From Streptosporangiaceae bacterium (GTDB taxonomy: Bacteria > Actinomycetota > Actinomycetes > Streptosporangiales > Streptosporangiaceae), in the NCBI GenBank assembly GCA_025934635.1, contig JAICWX010000313.1, positions 1-9,948 of the forward strand: 9,948 nucleotides of DNA, read 5' to 3'. The translations under genes and the position numbers were made by a program. The notes under the pieces are model-generated. The model was not told the origin of the DNA and searched no databases. It was given only the letters and a program-made list of their open reading frames with translations. Each line of letters begins with the position of its first letter. Within the stretch, counting starts at the first letter, position 1. This document shows positions 1 through 6,520 of the stretch, in pieces.

Positions 1-809
1 CGCGGGCGTACCTGCGGATCCAGCCCCGGGGCAGCTTCCGGGTCAGCGCCATCGCGCAGACCTATCCCGTTCGGGTAGACCTGACCCGGCACCAGCGGCC
101 GGCTGACGGCGCGGTACTTGACGGCGCCGGCCATGACGGCGCTGGTCTTGAGGGCGGGGCGGTCGACGTGCCGCTCGGCCCCTGGGAGCAGCAGACCCGG
201 CGCTACCAGCTGTCGCTGCAGTTCGATCCGGCCACGCTGCGCACCGAGGATGATGTCCGGGCGGCCCGGATCGAGCTGCTCACCGAGATCGCCGACGGCA
301 CCCGCGAGCGGCGCGCCTCAGCGGCGCTGGTCGTCCGCCGGCACACCACCCCGGACTTCCGGACCGTGGTGCCGGAGAGCCTGACCCGGGTCGAGAAAGA
401 GCGCGAGCTCAGCCTGGCCATGCAGGCGTGCGCCGACGCCTGGCTGAACGGGCGGGCGGCGGACGCGGACGACGAGCTGAACCTGGCTATCCGGCTGGCG
501 CGCGAGGTGCGTGACGTGCGGCTGCCGCTGCTCGAGGGCGTCGCGGTCACCGGCCCGGATGGCCGGCCCCGGCTGCGCCCCGGTGTCACGCCCGGCGAGA
601 TGCAGCGGCTCGGCCTGGACTCGACCAAGACCGCCTTCGCGCGGACCGGCACGGTCGCTGAGAACGGGACGCGGTCACCGGACTCGCCGCTGGGGCCGCC
701 GCCGGTCACCGGGCGGGCCTGTTCGCGGTGCGGTGCGACGACCCGGGCCGCGAACCTCAGGTTCTGCGAGGCCTGCGGCGCGCCGTTCGACGGCGGGGTC
801 CCGTCATGA
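1..809 (+). CDS. vWA-domain-type protein with C-terminal zinc ribbon (5' partial)
   Basis: The reading frame is open from the first base of the window, so the start and probably the N-terminal von Willebrand A domain lie upstream; 268 residues are visible. The segment PLGPWEQQTRRYQLSLQ and the following beta-rich stretch, then a helical part (LAMQACADAWLNGRAADADDELNLAIRLA) and a closing LDSTKTAF motif, match the C-terminal layout I know from actinobacterial cytosolic vWA proteins that sit beside Ser/Thr kinase, PP2C and FHA genes. The end is a zinc ribbon: C240-x2-C243 and C255-x2-C258 (numbered from the first visible codon). The stop overlaps the next start in an ATGA, so the two are probably translationally coupled. 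Family assignment is by recall of the architecture, since the metal-binding MIDAS motif is outside the window. A plain zinc-ribbon protein without vWA is the alternative. Confidence 0.65.
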   Translation, partial: RAYLRIQPRGSFRVSAIAQTYPVRVDLTRHQRPADGAVLDGAGHDGAGLEGGAVDVPLGPWEQQTRRYQLSLQFDPATLRTEDDVRAARIELLTEIADGTRERRASAALVVRRHTTPDFRTVVPESLTRVEKERELSLAMQACADAWLNGRAADADDELNLAIRLAREVRDVRLPLLEGVAVTGPDGRPRLRPGVTPGEMQRLGLDSTKTAFARTGTVAENGTRSPDSPLGPPPVTGRACSRCGATTRAANLRFCEACGAPFDGGVPS

Positions 810-1741
810 CCGGCCTGGCGGCGCCGCCGCACCCCGCGGTGCGGATCCTGGCCGGGCAGTACCGCCAGCTCCGCACGGCTCATCCCGTCCGGGTCCTGCG
901 CTGGCTGCGGAACGGGATGCTGCTGACCGTGGCCGCTGCCGCGCTGCTGTACGTGTGGGTCGTCATCCAGGCCGGCAACGACATCAACGCCGCCCGGCGG
1001 ACCACCGAGGGCATCAATTACATCGGCAAGGCGGTCGATGCCGTGAACGCGGCCGGCACGGCGCTGAGCCACACGTCCGCGACCGAGGACGTCACGCTGA
1101 CCGGGATCGGGAAACCTTACATCACCAAGGTCAACCAGGTGTCTGGGTATCTCGCCGTCGTCGCCGAGGACAACGGCGCGGGCGCGGAGGGGACGAGCCA
1201 GATCGTGTTCGTCGAGGGGCAGTTCGGGGTTTTCCGTGCCCTGAGCGAGACCGCCATCGTGGATTACAGCGCCGGCGGCTACCTGGGTCCGGCCGGCGAA
1301 CTGACCGCGCTGGGCGGCCGGGGCCAGCCGGGCGGCCAGGGCGACCTGGTATCGGCGCTCGGCGACCTGAAGACGATCGAGAAGAATGCGCGGGATGCCC
1401 AGCGCCGAGCGTGGCCGCTCGATCCGGGGGTGTTCTGGTGGGTGCTGCTCGCGCCGGTCATCGGCGGCCTGCTCCTCGCCGGGGCGACGGCGCACGTGCT
1501 GGCGCGCCACTTCCGGCGCCCGGCCGGCCGCTGGCTCTGGGGTTCGCTGCTGATCACCGCGGCCACCATGATCACCGTCGGCTTCCTCAACGGGAACGAC
1601 GAGCAGGAACTGGCCGCGAACCAGTGGGCCGGGCACCCGGTGACGCTGACCATCGCACTGCTGCTGCTCCTGGTCGCTGCGGTGCTGGCCGATCGCGCGT
1701 ACCGCCCCCGGCTCGCCGAGTATCACTTCAAGCCGTCATGA
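806..1741 (+). CDS. Four-TM membrane protein with extracytoplasmic helical sensor-like domain (GlnX-like layout)
   Basis: The protein has 311 residues. I chose the ATG inside the ATGA overlap with the upstream stop; an ATG at 728 in the same frame would overlap the zinc ribbon of the preceding gene and is unlikely. Hydrophobic segments are at about 38-56, 209-233, 243-261 and 278-296. Residues 57-208 are presumably outside the cell and look like several amphipathic helices (for example NAARRTTEGINYIGKAVDAV and LVSALGDLKTIEKNARDAQ), as in four-helix-bundle sensor domains. The C-terminal three TMs form a compact block with a short basic tail. No enzymatic motif is seen. TM1, external domain, then three TMs resembles GlnX, the membrane partner of the lipoprotein GlnH in the PknG operon. 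Its stop overlaps the start of a solute-binding lipoprotein, again by ATGA, which fits a partner of that protein. Function is inferred from layout only. Confidence 0.7.
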   Translation: MTGLAAPPHPAVRILAGQYRQLRTAHPVRVLRWLRNGMLLTVAAAALLYVWVVIQAGNDINAARRTTEGINYIGKAVDAVNAAGTALSHTSATEDVTLTGIGKPYITKVNQVSGYLAVVAEDNGAGAEGTSQIVFVEGQFGVFRALSETAIVDYSAGGYLGPAGELTALGGRGQPGGQGDLVSALGDLKTIEKNARDAQRRAWPLDPGVFWWVLLAPVIGGLLLAGATAHVLARHFRRPAGRWLWGSLLITAATMITVGFLNGNDEQELAANQWAGHPVTLTIALLLLLVAAVLADRAYRPRLAEYHFKPS

Positions 1742-2988
1742 GGGCCGTGATAGCGCTGCTGCTGGCCCTGGGCCTGGGCGCGGCGTGCGCCGCGTGCGGC
1801 GGCGCCGCCCGGAGCCAGGCGGTCACGATCATGGTGCCCTGGTCCGTGGGTACCGGGGAATACTCGGCCTTCGCCGCGGTCATGAACAAGTTCGAGGCCG
1901 AGACCGGGATACAAGTCCGTCCGCAGGTCACACGGGCGGTGGCTCAGCAGCTCGACGCCGACTTGTCGGCTGGCAGCCCGCCGGACCTGGTGGACCTGCC
2001 GAACCCGGGCGCGGTCGAGCAGTACGAAGCGGAGGGCCACCTCCAGCCGGTCACCGTCGACCTGAGCGCCTACGACCAGCCGTGGCGCGGCCTCGCCGAG
2101 TCGGCCAAGGGCACCGTCTACGCGGTTCCGGTCAAGGCTGACATCAAGAGCCTGATCTGGTACAACACCGATGCCGTGACGCCGCCGCCAGCCAGCTGGA
2201 ACGCCCTGCAGGACATCTCCGGCCACGGAACGCCCTGGTGCCTGGGGCTGGCCTCCGGCTCGACGTCCGGCTGGCCGGGGGCCGACTGGGTAGCGGACCT
2301 CCTGCTGTCCCGGCACCAGGCCGGCGACTACACCAAGTGGCTGGCCGGGCAGCTCTCGTGGGAATCAGCCGAGGTCACGGACGCCTGGCAGGCCTGGGGC
2401 ACGCTGATGCGCCACGGCGCCGCCGTCCACGGCGGTATCAAGGGCGCGCTGTTCACCCAGTTCAACAACGCCGCGAACGGAATGGCCACGGGCGGGTGCC
2501 AACTCGAGCACGGTGCCCTGTCAGCCACCGGCCTGACCTCGACGGCCGGCTACGGCTACGTCGTGCTCCCCTCGGTCACCGGCCCGGCCGCCCCGATGAT
2601 GGTCTCCGGCGATTTCATGGGCCTGTTCACCAGCAATCCGGACGCCAGGAAGTTCCTCACCTACCTCGCCTCAGACGAGGCCCAGCGGCTGTGGGTGCGG
2701 CAGGCCGGCGGGCACGCGTTCTCCGCCGACAGCGCGGTACCGCCCGCCGCCTACCCGCCGGGAGTGCAGCGGCAGATAGCCGGCCTGCTGCAGCCATCCG
2801 CGGGCACCGCGCTGTGCTTCGACGCCGGGGACATGATGGTGCCGGACATGTCCACCGCGTTCCAGCAGGCCGCCCTGCGGTACATCAACAACCACAGCAC
2901 CCTCACGGTGCTGCTGCGCGGCTTGCAGAAGACCCAGCGGGGCGCCGGCTCGTCCCCCGGGGCGAAGCTTGCCTGCACCCAGGCGTGA
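1738..2988 (+). CDS. Extracellular solute-binding lipoprotein, ABC family 1 (sugar-type)
   Basis: The protein has 416 residues, the usual length for SBP_bac_1 proteins. The start is the ATG in the ATGA overlap; upstream in-frame sequence is a shadow of the previous genes. Residues 1-20 are a lipoprotein signal (MRAVIALLLALGLGAACAAC). The lipidated cysteine is C20 (followed by GG) or C17. The mature part has family hallmarks: VTIMVPW (29-35), FEAETGIQV (52-60), GSPPDLVDLPNPG (79-91), YAVPVKADIKSLIWYNTDA (128-146), SGWPGADWVADLLL (177-190), GYGYVVLPSV (271-280), and the FLTYLASDEAQ hinge motif (306-316). It should bind a small solute outside the membrane; the ligand cannot be read from sequence. 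There is no permease or ATPase gene on either side. Instead it is coupled to a four-TM protein, so a sensing role like GlnH is as likely as transport. Confidence 0.85.
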   Translation: MRAVIALLLALGLGAACAACGGAARSQAVTIMVPWSVGTGEYSAFAAVMNKFEAETGIQVRPQVTRAVAQQLDADLSAGSPPDLVDLPNPGAVEQYEAEGHLQPVTVDLSAYDQPWRGLAESAKGTVYAVPVKADIKSLIWYNTDAVTPPPASWNALQDISGHGTPWCLGLASGSTSGWPGADWVADLLLSRHQAGDYTKWLAGQLSWESAEVTDAWQAWGTLMRHGAAVHGGIKGALFTQFNNAANGMATGGCQLEHGALSATGLTSTAGYGYVVLPSVTGPAAPMMVSGDFMGLFTSNPDARKFLTYLASDEAQRLWVRQAGGHAFSADSAVPPAAYPPGVQRQIAGLLQPSAGTALCFDAGDMMVPDMSTAFQQAALRYINNHSTLTVLLRGLQKTQRGAGSSPGAKLACTQA

Positions 2989-3013
2989 GAGCCAGCCATG
3001 ACGGAGGAGCCTT

Positions 3014-3394
3014 ATGGTCGATGCCATCGAATTCGTCCTGGACGACGGGACCACCGTCGCGGTCGCGTCGCCGCCCCGGGCCGGCAGCGGTGCCGTCGGC
3101 CTCGGCGACCGGCTGGAGACCGCGCAGAAGACCCTGCGCGAGGCGCTCGGACCGGTGACCGCCGCGGCGGAGCAGCTGATCGACGGCTTCCGCACGATGG
3201 CCCGGCGCCCAGAGGAGATCGAGGTCTGCTTCGGCGTCACGCTCGACGGCAAGCTCGGCGGCGTCATCGCGTCGGCGAACGCCGGCGCCCACCTCGACGT
3301 CAAGCTCCGCTGGCACGGGTCCGATGCCTGCGGGTCCGATACGCCCGGATCCGATGCACGCGGATCCGGGGAAAAGCCGCACGACGACGCCTAG
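3014..3394 (+). CDS. Trypco1 / CU044_2847-family small protein
   Basis: The protein has 126 residues. A GGAGG at 3003-3007 lies 6 bases before the ATG, and the gene starts 25 bases after the solute-binding protein, so it is probably in the same operon. The N-terminus IEFVLDDGTTVAV (5-17), a central helix with an LREALGPV motif (41-48), and the strand pair EIEVCFGVTLDGKLGGVIASA (68-88) followed by HLDVKLRW (93-100) are the signature of the CU044_2847 family, also called trypsin-co-occurring domain 1 (Trypco1). Members occur in actinobacteria next to trypsin-like proteases and effector-associated domains of NTPase-linked conflict or signalling systems; their molecular role is not established. 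The domain ends near residue 100. The remaining tail is a five-residue repeat (GSDAC, GSDTP, GSDAR, GSG) that looks disordered. No protease is seen in the window. Confidence 0.75.
   Translation: MVDAIEFVLDDGTTVAVASPPRAGSGAVGLGDRLETAQKTLREALGPVTAAAEQLIDGFRTMARRPEEIEVCFGVTLDGKLGGVIASANAGAHLDVKLRWHGSDACGSDTPGSDARGSGEKPHDDA
3317..3376 (+). repeat. 15-bp tandem repeat (about 3.5 units) in the 3' end of the Trypco1 gene
   Basis: Units of 15 bases begin at 3317, 3332, 3347 and 3362, each starting GG(G/A)TCCG. They encode GSDAC, GSDTP, GSDAR and the start of GSGEK at residues 102-121. The unit keeps the reading frame, so copy number can change without a frameshift. The repeat lies entirely beyond the conserved domain. 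Confidence 0.85.
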
Positions 3395-3404
3395 GCTGCT
3401 GCTC

Positions 3405-3719
3405 ATGGACCTCAAGGACGCGACGCTCATGTTCCTCAGCGAGTCCGCCGCTTACCCGGCGGTCGCCGAGCTCGCGCAGTCGGCCTGTGACCGCATCGTC
3501 GACGGGGAGGACATCGACTATCGCGTCCTGGACGATCTGGTCGGCGAAGCAAGCGGCCAGGGCGTACTCCGGGCCATGCGCCAGAAGTACGGCCCGGTCG
3601 GGTTCGACGCCATCATCATGCCGGTCTTGCGGGAGATCGACCGGCGCAAGCCGATCCGGTCGACCCGGCACACATGGCAGCCCGGCGAGGACCCGCTGAC
3701 GGCCGGCATCACCCGCTAG
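3405..3719 (+). CDS. Hypothetical small helical protein, last gene of the operon
   Basis: I chose the ATG at 3405 (MDLKDATLMF), giving 104 residues; an upstream in-frame ATG at 3324 would overlap the repeat tail of the preceding gene and yields a low-complexity leader. The start is 10 bases after the previous stop and lacks a good Shine-Dalgarno, so translation probably depends on coupling. Composition suggests a helical fold, with helices around 15-30 (SAAYPAVAELAQSACD), 38-60 (IDYRVLDDLVGEASGQGVLRAM) and 67-84 (FDAIIMPVLREIDRRK). No signal, TM or catalytic motif is visible, and I do not recognise the family. Pairing with a Trypco1 protein raises the idea of an adaptor or death-fold-like domain, but that is speculation. 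The TAG stop lies in a CTAG that also supplies the stop of the convergent hydrolase. Confidence 0.7.
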   Translation: MDLKDATLMFLSESAAYPAVAELAQSACDRIVDGEDIDYRVLDDLVGEASGQGVLRAMRQKYGPVGFDAIIMPVLREIDRRKPIRSTRHTWQPGEDPLTAGITR

Positions 3720-4429
3720 CGAAGCTGTCCGAGCAGTTCGCGGATCGAGGCGGCGACCAGGCCGGGCTCGGTCAGCAGCGCGAGATGGTGGCCCGGCAGC
3801 CTGGCCACTGGCCAGCCGAGCTTCCGCGCCGTGGCCGCCTCGTCCTCGTAGGCCTCGCTGAGCTGCAGGTACGCGGCCGGAGCGACGGGCCAGCGCGGTG
3901 CGGCCGGGTGGACTTCCCGGAACATGGCCAGCGGCAGCCGGGGACAGCCCACAGCGAAATCCTGCCGCATCCGGGGATCGGGCAGCAGCTCGGCCAGAAC
4001 CTCGTCGCCCCACCACTGTGACCAGGGCGGCAGCCAGCCCTGGGCGTCGGCCATGTCCCGCACCTGGGCGGATAGTTCGGCCGGCACGGTGTCCATCCAG
4101 CTCTGTCCCGGGATCGGCAGGCCGGCGTCCACGAAGATGTAACCCCGGACCTGGCCGGTGCGGGCGCCTGCCGCGGCCAGCAGCGGCCCGGCGCCGCTGT
4201 GCCCGATCAGGATCGCGGGCTGGCCTTCGGCACTGCGGGCGATTATCCCGGCCTGCGGCAGACAGTACGGCGGCCCGGCCGCGACCGTCCCGGTGAGGTC
4301 GGGCACGCCCACGTCGTAACCACGCCCGGCCAGGTCAGCCGCGACCAGCTCCCAGCTCCCGCATCCGACCAGCGGGCTGTGAACCAGCACCACCTTCACG
4401 GCCTTGTCCTCAGGGGCCGCCACATCCAC
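3716..4429 (-). CDS. Alpha/beta hydrolase
   Basis: The protein has 237 residues from a GTG at 4429, with AGAGGAA about 10 bases upstream. A second GTG ten codons in (VKVVLVHSPL), preceded by GAGGAC, is a credible alternative start. Family features are: the first strand with oxyanion region VVLVHSPLVG (13-22), a nucleophile elbow GHSGAG with Ser78 (76-81), YIFVDAGLP (97-105) at the next strand, and LPGHHLALLTEP (211-222), where His214 or His215 would be the catalytic base. The acid is not certain; E192 or D196 in SEAYEDEA lies in about the right place. No secretion signal is seen, so it is likely cytosolic. The substrate cannot be predicted. It is convergent with the upstream operon and its 5' end is overlapped by the small membrane protein gene. 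Confidence 0.85.
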   Translation of the reverse strand: MDVAAPEDKAVKVVLVHSPLVGCGSWELVAADLAGRGYDVGVPDLTGTVAAGPPYCLPQAGIIARSAEGQPAILIGHSGAGPLLAAAGARTGQVRGYIFVDAGLPIPGQSWMDTVPAELSAQVRDMADAQGWLPPWSQWWGDEVLAELLPDPRMRQDFAVGCPRLPLAMFREVHPAAPRWPVAPAAYLQLSEAYEDEAATARKLGWPVARLPGHHLALLTEPGLVAASIRELLGQLR

Positions 4430-4761
4430 ATCACAGATTTCCTCTCGTCACCCGTCTCCCTCGCATCATCAACTCTGGCCCTCACCCGGCTCCCGGCAAC
4501 GACATCGATGCTCCATCCATGGCGCGGTGATGACATCGATGTTCCATCAATGCCGCTAGCGATGGTGATTTCGCAGTAGCCGAACGCCAGGTTCGCCGCC
4601 ACGGCCAGGAACGCCGCGGCCCATCCGCATGTCTTTCCGTCGTTCCCGCCGAAGGTGAGCGTCACGACGCTAAGACCGGTCAGGACGACACCGCTGGCGA
4701 TCCGCACCCCGCCCAAGGCGCGCAGGTGGTGGTATTCCCAGGGCGAGAGTATCCGCCGCAT
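4396..4761 (-). CDS. Small two-TM membrane protein with an atypical C-terminal extension
   Basis: The protein has 121 residues from an ATG at 4761; no strong Shine-Dalgarno precedes it. The N-terminal motif LSPWEYHHLRALGGVRIA (5-22) followed by two hydrophobic segments (about 17-38 and 45-66) around a GGNDGKTCGW loop (38-47) looks like a conserved actinobacterial small membrane protein, though I cannot name the family. After residue 69 the character changes: the tail is hydrophilic, runs through a DNA direct repeat read in two different frames, and its last 11 codons overlap the 5' end of the hydrolase gene. This suggests the ancestral protein ended near residue 70 and the frame now runs on by lack of a stop. 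Same strand and overlap suggest co-transcription with the hydrolase. Confidence 0.6.
   Translation of the reverse strand: MRRILSPWEYHHLRALGGVRIASGVVLTGLSVVTLTFGGNDGKTCGWAAAFLAVAANLAFGYCEITIASGIDGTSMSSPRHGWSIDVVAGSRVRARVDDARETGDERKSVMWMWRPLRTRP
4501..4552. repeat. Pair of 21-bp direct repeats with 31-bp period, possible operator
   Basis: Two copies, at 4501-4521 and 4532-4552, both begin GACATCGATG and agree at 19 of 21 positions. The start-to-start distance is 31 bases, about three helical turns, so both would face the same side of the DNA. The core CATCGATG is itself palindromic. Because 31 is not a multiple of three, the copies are read in different frames and encode unrelated residues, so selection, if any, is on the DNA. 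They lie 72-123 bases upstream of the hydrolase start, inside the atypical 3' end of the small membrane protein gene. Confidence 0.6.
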
Positions 4762-4962
4762 TCCGGAACGCGCGGGAGATGCCCACCGCCGCGCAGGCCC
4801 TTCGGGGCGGTGCTGTCATTCTGCCCGTACGTGGGATTGCCTCCCGCGAACTTCGGTGCCGGCCACTCCGGTCGCCTGCACCTCAATGCTCGCCGGGCGC
4901 GAGCGGGCGGTCCCTCGTACGGCCACCCGAAACCTGAGGTACGGCTAGCACGGTCTCCCGGC

Positions 4963-5898
4963 TCAGCCGCTCAGGCCGAAGGCCTTGGCCAGCGCGGTCA
5001 TTCCGGCGGTGTCGGCGAAGGGGAAGCTGAAGATCACTTCTTCGGCGCCGGCCTCGATGTGACCGGCGACCAGGTCGGGGATCTCGTGGGGCTGGCCGAC
5101 GGTGAATCCGGCGGTCTCCTCAGGCGAGGCGCTCGCCGCCAGCATCTCGTGTACCTCGGCCGTGTTCTGGCTGGAGATGGTGAGGATCAGGGGGGTCATC
5201 CAGGTCACGCTGACCTCGGCTGGGTCGCGGCCGACCTCGGCGCAGTGGCGGCGGAGCACGTCGATCTTGCGGGTCAGCGTGCTGACGTCGCCGGTCACGT
5301 TGCACATGTCCGCGTACTGGGCTACCAGGCGCAGCGTCCGCTTCTCGCCGCCGCCGCCGATCATGATCTTCGGGCCGCCTGCCTGCACGGGCCGGGGCAG
5401 GTTGCGGGCGTGATCGAGCCGGTAGTGCGGGCCGGAGAAGCTCACGTCGTCGCCGGTGAACATGGCCCGGCAGATCTGGACCGCCTCTTCGAGCATGTCG
5501 AGGCGCACCCCGTCAGCCGGGTAGTCGACGCCGAGAGCCTGGTGCTCGACGTCGTACCAGGCGCCCCCGATGCCGAGGATGGCCCGGCCTCGCGAGATGA
5601 CGTCCAGCGTCGTGACGATCTTGGCCAGGATGCCGGGGTTGCGGTAGGTCACGCCGGTGACCAGCGTGCCCAGCTGGACCCGGCTGGTCCGGGCCGCCAG
5701 CGCCCCGAGCAGGGTGTACGCCTCCAGCATGGGCTGGTCCGGACCGCCCAGGGGCGGCAGCTGGAAGAAGTGGTCCATGACCCACACCGAGTCGAACCCG
5801 CCTTCTTCCGCCGTCGTCGTCAGGCTGGCCACATGGTCGAACAAGTCGGCCGGATCAAATCCGGAGAAACTGGGCAGTTGCACACCGAATTTGGTCAT
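4963..5898 (-). CDS. LLM-class F420-dependent oxidoreductase
   Basis: The protein has 311 residues, a normal length for the luciferase-like monooxygenase fold. AGGGTGA lies just upstream of the ATG at 5898. Recognisable segments are the N-terminal KFGVQLPSF (3-11), FDSVWVMDHFFQLPP (35-49), the core GVTYRNPGILAKIVTTLDVI (82-101) followed by SRGRAILGIGGAWYDVEH (102-119), and the cofactor phosphate-binding region KIMIGGGGEKRTLRLVAQYA (177-196). These match the actinobacterial subgroup that uses coenzyme F420 rather than flavin. The TIM-barrel enzyme should act in the cytosol as a hydride-transfer oxidoreductase; the substrate is unknown. It is separated from its neighbours by about 95 and 200 bases, so it may be a single-gene unit. 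FMN use is the main alternative. Confidence 0.9.
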   Translation of the reverse strand: MTKFGVQLPSFSGFDPADLFDHVASLTTTAEEGGFDSVWVMDHFFQLPPLGGPDQPMLEAYTLLGALAARTSRVQLGTLVTGVTYRNPGILAKIVTTLDVISRGRAILGIGGAWYDVEHQALGVDYPADGVRLDMLEEAVQICRAMFTGDDVSFSGPHYRLDHARNLPRPVQAGGPKIMIGGGGEKRTLRLVAQYADMCNVTGDVSTLTRKIDVLRRHCAEVGRDPAEVSVTWMTPLILTISSQNTAEVHEMLAASASPEETAGFTVGQPHEIPDLVAGHIEAGAEEVIFSFPFADTAGMTALAKAFGLSG

Positions 5899-5993
5899 GG
5901 CGTCACCCTAGCGACCCTCGGCCTGCGCGCACCCGCGAACTGCCCTTGCAGAAGAACGGCTCGCGGATGCTCGCTGGACCGAGCGGGTGCTTG

Positions 5994-6365
5994 TTAGACC
6001 GAGACGAGGTCGCAGACGAAGATGAGGGTTTCTCCGGGCGCGATGACGTTCCCGGCGCCCCGGTCTCCGTAGGCCAGGTCCGGGGGGATGACGAGCTGGC
6101 GGCGGCCGCCGACCTTCATGCCCTGCACGCCCTGGTCCCAGCCCGCGATGACCCGGCCGGCGCCGAGCCGGAACTCCAGCGGCTCGCCCCGGTCCCAGCT
6201 CGCGTCGAACTCCTCGCCGGTAGAGAACGCGACCCCGACGTAGTGAACCTGGACCGTGTCGCCGGCCTTCGCCACGCCGCCGTCACCTTCCCAGATCTCG
6301 GTGATCTGCAGCTCGGAAGGCGGCTCGCCGCCGGGGAAGTCGACCTCGGGCTTGCCGGTGCTCAT
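5994..6365 (-). CDS. FKBP-type peptidyl-prolyl cis-trans isomerase
   Basis: The protein has 123 residues and a GGGAGAG Shine-Dalgarno upstream of the ATG at 6365. It is a single FKBP domain beginning with the actinobacterial leader KPEVDFPGGEPPSEL (5-19). The binding-pocket residues are in place: Y42 (VHYVGVAF), D54 (FDASWDRG), F65, V72-I73, W76 (GWDQGVQGMKVGGRRQL), Y99 (LAYGDRG) and F116 (LIFVCDLVSV). It catalyses proline isomerisation during protein folding and would be inhibited by FK506-type macrolides. There is no signal peptide, so it is cytosolic, like the closely similar single-domain FKBPs of Streptomyces. The upstream gap (6366-6520) should hold its promoter, but I see no convincing -35/-10 pair there. 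Confidence 0.95.
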   Translation of the reverse strand: MSTGKPEVDFPGGEPPSELQITEIWEGDGGVAKAGDTVQVHYVGVAFSTGEEFDASWDRGEPLEFRLGAGRVIAGWDQGVQGMKVGGRRQLVIPPDLAYGDRGAGNVIAPGETLIFVCDLVSV

Positions 6366-6449
6366 ACTCGTCTCTCCCAGTAGCTCTTAACGATCACGCG
6401 CTAGCCCAGGTGAGCCAGCGGTGTGCCTCATCTCACCCGCACGGGGGCG

Positions 6450-6480
6450 GGGCGGCCTGACCCAGGTTATGCTGCCGCCC
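6450..6480 (-). terminator. Weak hairpin downstream of the DUF6817 gene
   Basis: GGGCGGC at 6450-6456 is complementary to GCCGCCC at 6474-6480, giving a 7-bp GC stem with a 17-base loop, 41 bases past the stop of the DUF6817 gene. There is no T-run on the - strand. It could terminate that transcript, but chance pairing is possible in such GC-rich DNA. Confidence 0.25.
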
Positions 6481-6520
6481 TCGCTGCCGGGGTGCGCTCC
6501 GGCCGGATCACGCGGCGTAG

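Noticed and set aside
203..1726. Long open frame on the - strand (507 codons) opposite the first two genes
   Set aside because: Arg/Pro/Gly-rich composition without any recognisable domain; it is the antisense shadow of two well-supported + strand genes joined by ATGA.
4762..4962. Gap between the oxidoreductase and the small membrane protein
   Set aside because: I looked for hairpins, promoters and small genes; only scattered GTACGG copies were seen, nothing that supports a feature.
5969..5984. GCTCG/CGAGC inverted repeat downstream of the FKBP gene
   Set aside because: Only 5 bp of stem and no T-run; expected by chance at this GC content.
4726..5997. 423-codon + strand open frame
   Set aside because: Antisense to the F420-type oxidoreductase, which has clear family motifs and a good Shine-Dalgarno.
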